This document shows, piece by piece, positions 60,201 through 64,000 of a DNA stretch of 64,000 nt. A model generated the notes under the pieces. The model was not told the DNA's origin and made no database searches. It saw only the letters and a list, made by a program, of their open reading frames with translations. The stretch is taken from positions 31,054,687-31,118,686 of the forward strand of contig OZ024858.1 in NCBI GenBank assembly GCA_964017155.1, in the 5' to 3' direction. Position 1 is the stretch's first letter. Each line of letters opens with the position of its first letter. The DNA comes from Oasisia sp. SBJ-2009. Its lineage: Eukaryota > Annelida > Polychaeta > Sabellida > Siboglinidae. The position numbers and the translations under genes are program-made.

Positions 60201-63200
60201 GTTCTTGTGTAATGCAATATCCTGTCAAAATGACCGCACAATGACCCTTACATTTCCCCTCCGACAGATATGTTCAGTTGGACACAGTCACAACTTATGT
60301 GGGAAGTATTCAGCAACACTGCAGTTAATGCACTAAGGCTTTGCACACAAATACCCACCATTGTCTGTAGACAAGTGCTCAGTCATACAGTTGATTATAT
60401 AAAGGTTTACTTATTTATATAGCATCATATTTGTACAATGATATTTTATGGTGATGTACAATACAAGAAAAGGCACAACAGAAGTTAATATAAACATGAT
60501 AACATGATATATTATAAAAGAGTAAAATAGATATTTAATTAATAATAATAACTAGAGTAATTTTTAAAAAATAATAAATAAAAGCTAAACAAAGTTAAAT
60601 TAATAATTAAGAAAAAAAATCCAACATACCCGGTAGTCTAAATAATGATCTAACATGTAAACCTATTAAAATGAGTCAAATGTATAAGTTAGTCTTATAC
60701 TATATTAAAATAGCGAGCACTAAAATCACTGATATTGTTGCAACTGCACACATCTGTGGATAATGAGTTCCATAATTTTGGTGCAGCAACTTTAAATGCC
60801 CGACCTCTCAAGTTGTTCTCTTTGGCCTGGGCAAGACAAGTGTTAGGTCATCCTGTCATTTTAATCCATAATAGATAGTTCTAGGAATAAACATTTCCGG
60901 TACGTATTTTGGTTCAGGGCCGTGAAAGAAGTAAATGTCATTAGATATTGTATTTAATTCGAAAGTCGACTGGGAACAGGTGAAGTGACTGGAATGCTAT
61001 GGTCCCAGTTGCTGATTCTACACCACTCTTTGTTTTTGATTTAGCAAATGTATTACAACATCAGCATTTCTGACAAATTCATTTGATTGCTGCTCTACTC
61101 TCTTTTGTTCCTATTCTCATGCATTAATATTGGATTATGTTCTACGTGTGACCAAGCTCCACAAACGATCGGTAAGTTTGTAATAAAGCACAGACATAGT
61201 TATGATTGTGGCATCCCTTATGTCACCATTAATTGTTGATGAATCATTTGAGATTTTTCGTTTTGTGTAGGTGACTTCCAGTTGAACTTTGACTTCTGGA
61301 GGAAGCTGGACAGTCGACTGGGTCCACAGCTTGGTCAACTGGCCTCGGACATTGCTGAGCATTATGCGAAGAGAACCAATACCCTTGTGTATGTTTCCAG
61401 ACTTAGGCCATTCATTTGGTCAGAGCATGTCCTAGTTCCTCTTGCATTAACTTTTCTTGTGAGCTTAGTTTGTGTTTTATTTCACTGTCATAATTCTGTC
61501 ATCCGTGAAAATGTTCATCAAGTTAGAAGTATATTACTCAAGCAAACTTCATGATTATACAACACATAATTTCTACCCACTTCAACGTTTCAGTCACCAT
61601 CTGCGTTCCTGAAGAAGGCTGCCGATGGTGGCTGAAACTACAGCTGATACGACCAGTGCACTTGTAGCAGTAGTGATATGACCTGTGCGGGTTCGGCCGT
61701 AATGATATGACCAGCGTGTTTGTAGCAGCAGCAATTTGGCCAGTGCATTTGCAGCAGCAATGATATGACCAATGTGATATAACCAGTGCATTTGTATAAA
61801 CCGTGATATCATCAGTTCATTTGTAGCAGCAGTGATATGACCACTGTGTTTGTGGCAGCTGTGATTTGACCAGTGTGTTTGTGGCAGCAGTGATATGACC
61901 ACTGTGTTTGTGGCAGCTGTGATTTGACCAGTGTGTTTGGGGCAGCAGTGATATGGCCAGTGTGTTTGTGGCAGCTGTGATATGACCAGTGTGTTTGTAG
62001 CAGCAGTGATGTGACCAGTGTGTTTGTAGCAGCAGTGATATGACCAGTGTGTTTGTAGCAGCAGTAATTTGACCAGTGTGTTTGTAGCAGCAGTGATGTG
62101 ACCAGTGTGTTTGTAGCAGCAGTGATATGACCAGTGTGTTTGTAGCAGCAGTAATTTGACCAGTGTGTTTGTAGCAGCAGTGATGTGACCAGTGTGTTTG
62201 TAGCAGCAGTGATGTGACCAGTGTGTTTGTAGCAGCAGTGATGTGACCATGTGTTTGTAGCAGCAGTGATGTGACCAGTGTGTTTGTAGCAGCAGTGATG
62301 TGACCAGTGTGTTTGTAGCAGCAGTGATGTGACCATGTGTTTGTAGCAGCTGTGATGTGACCAGTGTGTTTGTAGCAGCAGTGATGTGACCAGTGTGTTT
62401 GTAGCAGCAGTGATGTGACCAGTGTGTTTGTAGCAGCAGTGATGTGACCAGTGTGTTGATGGCAGCAGCGATATGACCAGTGTGTTTTTGGCAGCAGTGA
62501 TATGACCAGTGTGTTTGTGGCAGCTGTGATATGACCAGTGTGTTTGTGGCAGCTGTGATATGACCAGTGTGTTTGTGGCAGCTGTGATATGACCAGTGTG
62601 TTTGTGGCAGCTGTGATATGACCAGTGTGTTTGTGGCAGCAGTGATATGACCAGTGTGTTTGTGGCAGCAGTGATATGACCAGTGTGTTTGTGGCAGCAG
62701 TGATATGACCAGTGTGTTTGTGGCAGCAGTGATATGACCAGTGTGTTTGTGGCAGCAGTGATATGACCAGTGTGTTTGTGGCAGCAGTGATATGACCAGT
62801 GTGTTTGTGGCAGCTGTGATATGACATTGAACTGAAGTAACCACCAGTGTTTGTTGCAACAGCGAGCCAATGTTCAAGTACGTCTATTTCAACCACATGA
62901 ACCTAGCAACGAAAACAACACTGCACGTTGACAGCACAAAGACGTCTGGGGCAAGTGTCTCACCAGAGCTGCTGCGAATCATCTGTGATCTCAACCACGA
63001 CCTCTCCAGGTAAAGAGATCAGAACGTAACGTTTTGTAGTGTGTGTGTGCGTGTGTGCGTGTGTGCGTGTGTGCGTGTGTGCAAGTGAGTTTGTGTGTGC
63101 GAGTGTGTGCGAGTGTGTGTGTGTGTGTGTTATATCAAAGTGATTTGAGATACCTATTTGGAAACCTCCCATTTTGGCCAGCATAGTTGAAGTAATGACC

Positions 63201-63907
63201 AGTTTAGCTATTCATTATTGTTAGATACAAGTAGAATAAATTGCTGTAATTTCTAATGCACTGGATAAACACAGCAGATAATACCAGGCATTTCAAATGA
63301 CAGAATGCTAGCGAGCAAACGAAAGAAAATGTATATTGTAAGAAAACATTCCTATAACACTATGTTTGTAATTGTTCCAAACATTGTCGGAAATGTCCTG
63401 TGTATCGAGTAGAAAGTTGAGTTAAGATCTTACCCCAACACACGTCAATAATTGCACTCAATTGAGCACTGATGCCCTGATGACAAATGCAAGACAAGCA
63501 TATGGAATAGAGTGATATTATGTATTATTTAGATGGAAATTCTAACGGAAAGAAACTGGTACAACAGTAAAATTGTAGATGATATCTTCTTGGTGTGTTT
63601 TAGTGCAGACTGGCAACACAAAACATCAGTACCCCGTAGTCTACATAGCAACCAGACACTGTACAATGTATTATCATGTAGATTATTTTTGTTTCAACCT
63701 GCTAGTTGGGCATACAATATGGTTTGTCTCAGAACTTAGTACTGATTGGTCAATTGTGCACTTGGTTTTGCAGCATCGACTCGTCGGATGATGGGGAGAT
63801 ATTTGTGAAGTCGTGTGGTGATAGCTGGGTGGTGGGCAAGAAGTCTGACCAGCGCGAGTTCTACGTCGTCATCAACCAGAAGAATGCCAACCTTATAGAG
63901 ATCAATG
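51222..63907 (+). CDS. CCZ1: Vacuolar fusion protein CCZ1, gene model (3' end off window)
   Basis: Eleven plus-strand exons join in phase to 1351 nt, about 450 residues; human CCZ1 is about 480, so only a short last exon is missing at the right edge. Coordinates: 51222-51296, 53404-53501, 55246-55336, 56461-56583, 57191-57274, 57828-58003, 58724-58879, 60018-60166, 61271-61388, 62863-63009, 63774-63907. Family hallmarks in order include CEAIIQFT, ANFWFVM, HSMFKLFNG, YTAFLYNDQVVWSGLEQ, HLVVYRALSA, LDSRLGPQL, YFNHMNLA and WVVGKKSDQRE. CCZ1 pairs with MON1 to activate Rab7 on late endosomes and vacuoles/lysosomes; it is built from longin-type domains. This is known for the family, inferred here. 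Confidence 0.95.
51591..51838. mobile_element. Foldback element/MITE with ~105-bp arms
   Basis: The left arm 51591-51695 and right arm 51721-51838 are near-complementary. TTAAGCGGCCCGCACACCGA on the left pairs with TCGGTGTGCAGGCCGCTTAA on the right, and TAATACATATTTATAATACT pairs with AGTACTATAAATATGTATTA. The loop contains GACGCATCGAAAAATGTGTCT, which appears inverted again near 51855-51880. The family is not recognised. Confidence 0.85.
52575..52915 (+). mobile_element. tRNA-derived SINE, fullest copy
   Basis: The head GCGCAGTGGCTCAGGGGTA contains an A-box-like TGGCTCAGGGG, and GTTCGAACC at 52630-52638 is a good B box. Together these form an RNA polymerase III promoter of a tRNA-like 5' part. 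A body with TTGCTCCAGTTCACTTGGCT and ATGAGTACCTGG follows, then a CGCTATATACGAAC end and a short TTACCTTTACC tail. Partial copies lie at 15970-16115 and 38131-38315. The body may be one of the conserved central domains known from invertebrate SINEs; I could not verify which. Confidence 0.85.
53100..53355. mobile_element. hAT-like MITE, 256 bp
   Basis: The left end CAGACATTGGGTCAAATACA pairs with the right end (complement CAGACATGGGGGGTCAAATA). Both ends begin CAGA, as in some hAT elements. The interior is rich in AAATACTTT-type inverted motifs. An 8-bp target duplication is not evident. It ends 48 bp before CCZ1 exon 2. Confidence 0.75.
53404..53501 (+). CDS. CCZ1: CCZ1 exon 2
   Basis: The acceptor is aaaaatcgtgtttcag and the donor CACATC|gtaagt. 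It enters in phase 0 and leaves in phase 2. It encodes EEKKILYFYPPATDVDEKIK then QVGFCEAIIQFTS, closely matching the first longin domain of CCZ1. Confidence 0.95.
53815..55215. repeat. 19-bp minisatellite, about 74 units, CCZ1 intron 2
   Basis: The unit is CACACCTGTACATCATTGC, with T/C variation at GTATATC versus GTACATC and CACACC versus TACAGC. The array ends only 30 bp before the acceptor of CCZ1 exon 3. 19 bp without stops keeps all three plus frames open, giving giant His/Cys/Thr-rich frames; one of them (54167-55348) even runs into exon 3 in the CCZ1 frame. These frames are not genes. Confidence 0.97.
55246..55336 (+). CDS. CCZ1: CCZ1 exon 3
   Basis: The acceptor is gaccgtgttctgtttgccag and the donor GTCATG|gtgagg. 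It enters in phase 2 and leaves in phase 0. It encodes TFSDQPCESVHNQKTRLLFY then EAEANFWFVM; the family signature is TFSxxxxxxSxHxQKxRxxFxExExNFWMVM. A plausible branch point, TATTGAC, lies near 55222-55228, downstream of the minisatellite. Confidence 0.95.
55337..56460 (+). other. CCZ1 intron 3
   Basis: Contains an (AAT)n-headed repeat tail near 55365-55480, an AT run at 55498-55526, and two related stretches of about 48 bp at 55831-55879 and 56205-56253 (shared GTCTTTG-CGGCTTGC-ACTTC and CCGGAAAGT). No exon was seen. Confidence 0.55.
56461..56583 (+). CDS. CCZ1: CCZ1 exon 4, followed by a GC donor
   Basis: The acceptor is cattcgcctactttcag; phase 0 at both ends, 41 codons. It encodes KDGQTFVEYHEEDVQDSLYR and VVLQQAHSMFK. 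The intron starts with AAG|gcaagt, a GC-AG intron with an otherwise strong donor consensus. Reading the next exon in phase confirms the junction. Confidence 0.93.
56584..57190 (+). other. CCZ1 intron 4 (GC-AG)
   Basis: 607 bp. An (AAT)n-headed repeat tail at about 56860-56990 resembles the one in intron 3 (ATTT.GACAC.AAATCCT), probably 3' ends of a retroelement in reverse orientation. Confidence 0.55.
57191..57274 (+). CDS. CCZ1: CCZ1 exon 5
   Basis: The acceptor is gatgctctttcag and the donor ACAAAA|gtaagt. Phase 0-0, 28 codons starting LFNGPFHGVIERSGIDSLKH. It matches the LFNGxFxxxxExxGxxxLKxRLExFF stretch of the family. Confidence 0.93.
57275..57827 (+). other. CCZ1 intron 5
   Basis: 553 bp of AT-rich sequence. 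No feature was seen. Confidence 0.5.
57828..58003 (+). CDS. CCZ1: CCZ1 exon 6
   Basis: The acceptor is gccaagtttttttccag and the donor GTCTG|gtgagt. It enters in phase 0 and leaves in phase 2. It encodes SDILDIFDGIHFLPLDKNTY and KYTAFLYNDQVVW, the second longin-like region and among the best conserved parts of CCZ1. Read-through of the donor gives TGG TGA, an immediate stop. The last 35 bases with the donor are tandemly copied into the intron. Confidence 0.95.
57969..58432. repeat. 40-bp minisatellite made of the exon 6 end and its 5' splice site
   Basis: About 11.5 units beginning within exon 6. Each unit is a copy of exon sequence (TACACAGCATTCCTTTATAA then TGACCAGGTTGTCTG) plus gtgag. Donor-like CTG|gtgagt recurs with GT at 58004 (real), 58044, 58084, 58124 (CTA|gtgag), 58164, 58204, 58244, 58284, 58323, 58363 and 58403. 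The units at 58171-58260 are closest to the exon (ATTCCTCTATAATAACCAGG). Confidence 0.95.
58724..58879 (+). CDS. CCZ1: CCZ1 exon 7
   Basis: The acceptor is gtgaccttcaccttgtag; the donor GGAAA|gttagt at 58880 was chosen because it joins GHYGK to FILGPPNVHD in phase, as in family members (HYGRFLTGP). The open frame continues 33 codons past it but shows no family similarity. It encodes SGLEQEDMRVIYRYLKTTLF, PSYMEQEF and a variable serine/alanine-rich stretch. Confidence 0.9.
58880..60017 (+). other. CCZ1 intron 7
   Basis: 1.1 kb dominated by a 499-bp foldback element (59005-59503). No exon was seen in the rest. Confidence 0.65.
59005..59503. mobile_element. Foldback element flanked by TTAA, 499 bp
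   Basis: Long, imperfect inverted arms. TTAAAGGGAT at the left end matches ATCCCTTTAA at the right; ATCGTTAATAAACAATTAGT pairs with AATTAATTGTTTATTAACGAT; GCGCTGCCATCTT pairs with AAGATGGCAGCGA; ACTTATGCACCAGT pairs with ACTGGTGCATAAGT. TTAA on both sides would fit a piggyBac-type target site, but the terminal bases after it (AGGGAT) are not the usual CCC. Non-autonomous, no coding capacity. Confidence 0.85.
60018..60166 (+). CDS. CCZ1: CCZ1 exon 8
   Basis: The acceptor is agaatttgtttgtacag and the donor GTTGAAG|gtgagc. It enters in phase 2 and leaves in phase 1. It encodes FILGPPNVHDITCPGKTHRT, YLNTHTDTTEECHLVVYRAL and SATICLFVE, matching the IFVNTDDTYEELHLIVYKAMSA region of the family. Confidence 0.93.
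60167..61270 (+). other. CCZ1 intron 8
   Basis: 1.1 kb. AT-rich, with an antisense LINE 3' fragment (60690-60845). No exon was seen. Confidence 0.55.
60690..60845 (-). mobile_element. LINE C-terminal fragment
   Basis: The minus strand reads ENNLRGRAFKVAAPKLWNSL followed by NNISDFSARYF. The RAF-x-VAAPKLWNSLP signature is found at the C-terminus of many invertebrate LINE polyproteins. It is truncated at both ends and antisense to CCZ1. The sequence to the left, down to about 60540, may be its 3' UTR. Confidence 0.75.
61271..61388 (+). CDS. CCZ1: CCZ1 exon 9
   Basis: The acceptor is gatttttcgttttgtgtag; the donor CTTGT|gtatgt. It enters in phase 1 and leaves in phase 2. It encodes GDFQLNFDFWRKLDSRLGPQ and LGQLASDIAEHYAKR, matching LDFCRRLDSIVGPQLTVLASDIxE of the family. 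The donor was picked because it gives phase 2 and joins directly to EPMFKYVYFNHM. Confidence 0.92.
61640..62826. repeat. 29-bp minisatellite, about 41 units, CCZ1 intron 9
   Basis: The unit core is CCAGTGTGTTTGTAGCAGCAG followed by TGATGTGA. Variants include TGGCAGCTG and two units missing two bases (GACCATGTGTTTG). Homogeneous in the centre, diverged at both ends. It stops 36 bp before CCZ1 exon 10, and the real acceptor (CCAGTGTTTGTTGCAACAG) looks like a diverged unit. The huge minus-strand Thr/His/Cys frames are artefacts. Confidence 0.96.
62863..63009 (+). CDS. CCZ1: CCZ1 exon 10
   Basis: The acceptor is cagtgtttgttgcaacag and the donor CTCCAG|gtaaag. It enters in phase 2 and leaves in phase 2. 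It encodes EPMFKYVYFNHMNLATKTTL, SPELLRIICDLNHDL. It matches FKFIYFNHMNLAxKSTxH of the family. A branch-point-like AGTAAC lies near 62836-62841. Confidence 0.94.
63010..63773 (+). other. CCZ1 intron 10
   Basis: 764 bp with a TG-rich tract at 63041-63130. Nothing else was seen. Confidence 0.6.
63774..63907 (+). CDS. CCZ1: CCZ1 exon 11
   Basis: The acceptor is gcacttggttttgcag; the donor CAATG|gtgggt. It enters in phase 2 and leaves in phase 1. It encodes DDGEIFVKSCGDSWVVGKKS and DQREFYVVINQKNANLIEIN, nearly the end of the third longin-like region. Human CCZ1 has fewer than 20 further residues, so one short exon should follow beyond the window. Confidence 0.94.
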
Positions 63908-64000
63908 GTGGGTGCCTCTTACTGAGACAACAGATTCTTTGACACGATTGAACCTCCTTTTTTGTCCGTTCATTTGTTCTTATTCTTACAGTTAGCTCAT

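Noticed and set aside
61594..62896. Minus-strand frames of 350-430 codons rich in Thr, His and Cys
   Set aside because: Translation of the 29-bp minisatellite in intron 9, antisense to CCZ1; three overlapping frames give the same periodic peptide.

Overview
This is a stretch of an animal nuclear genome, most likely a marine invertebrate. A mollusc or other lophotrochozoan is my guess, not a proof. The genes are split by long introns with GT-AG junctions. Microsatellites, minisatellites, foldback elements, a tRNA-derived SINE and decayed LINEs fill the gaps. There is no operon, phage, CRISPR or other prokaryotic feature. Exon models were built by hand, by matching splice sites and reading phase. 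They are self-consistent but not backed by transcripts.

Two protein-coding genes are recognisable, and they diverge from each other. (1) On the minus strand, about 45.1 kb down to 10.0 kb, lies a ZASP/ALP-family gene (PDZ plus ZM motifs; Zasp, LDB3/PDLIM relatives). It has ten coding exons in phase (1605 nt, 534 aa) and a second, alternative first exon at 42.4 kb that also encodes the first half of the PDZ domain. No LIM domain is visible. (2) On the plus strand, from 51.2 kb to the right edge, lies CCZ1, the partner of MON1 in the Rab7 guanine-nucleotide exchange factor. Eleven exons encode about 450 residues; the last few codons lie beyond the window.

Layout: 1-8.2 kb is intergenic (20-bp minisatellite, pyrimidine tetranucleotide tract, CpG-rich block, TG/AT tracts with a perfect-looking hairpin, a mariner-like MITE). 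8.2-45.1 kb is the ZASP-like gene with its introns and a CpG-rich 5' end. 45.5-51.2 kb is the intergenic space between the two divergent genes, holding a badly decayed RTE-type LINE and a less decayed CR1/L2/Jockey-type LINE. 51.2-64 kb is CCZ1, whose introns hold three foldback elements, a SINE and three minisatellites.

The most striking observation is that several minisatellites are built from, or abut, splice junctions. In the ZASP-like gene, the end of exon 5 plus its 5' splice site is repeated 14 times in 21-bp steps. The reading frame stays open, so choosing a different donor would add multiples of seven residues. In CCZ1, the end of exon 6 plus its 5' splice site is repeated about 11 times in 40-bp steps, but here any downstream donor would bring in a stop. 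In CCZ1 intron 9, a 29-bp array resembles the real 3' splice site that lies just after it. In CCZ1 intron 2, a 19-bp array ends about 30 bp before the acceptor.
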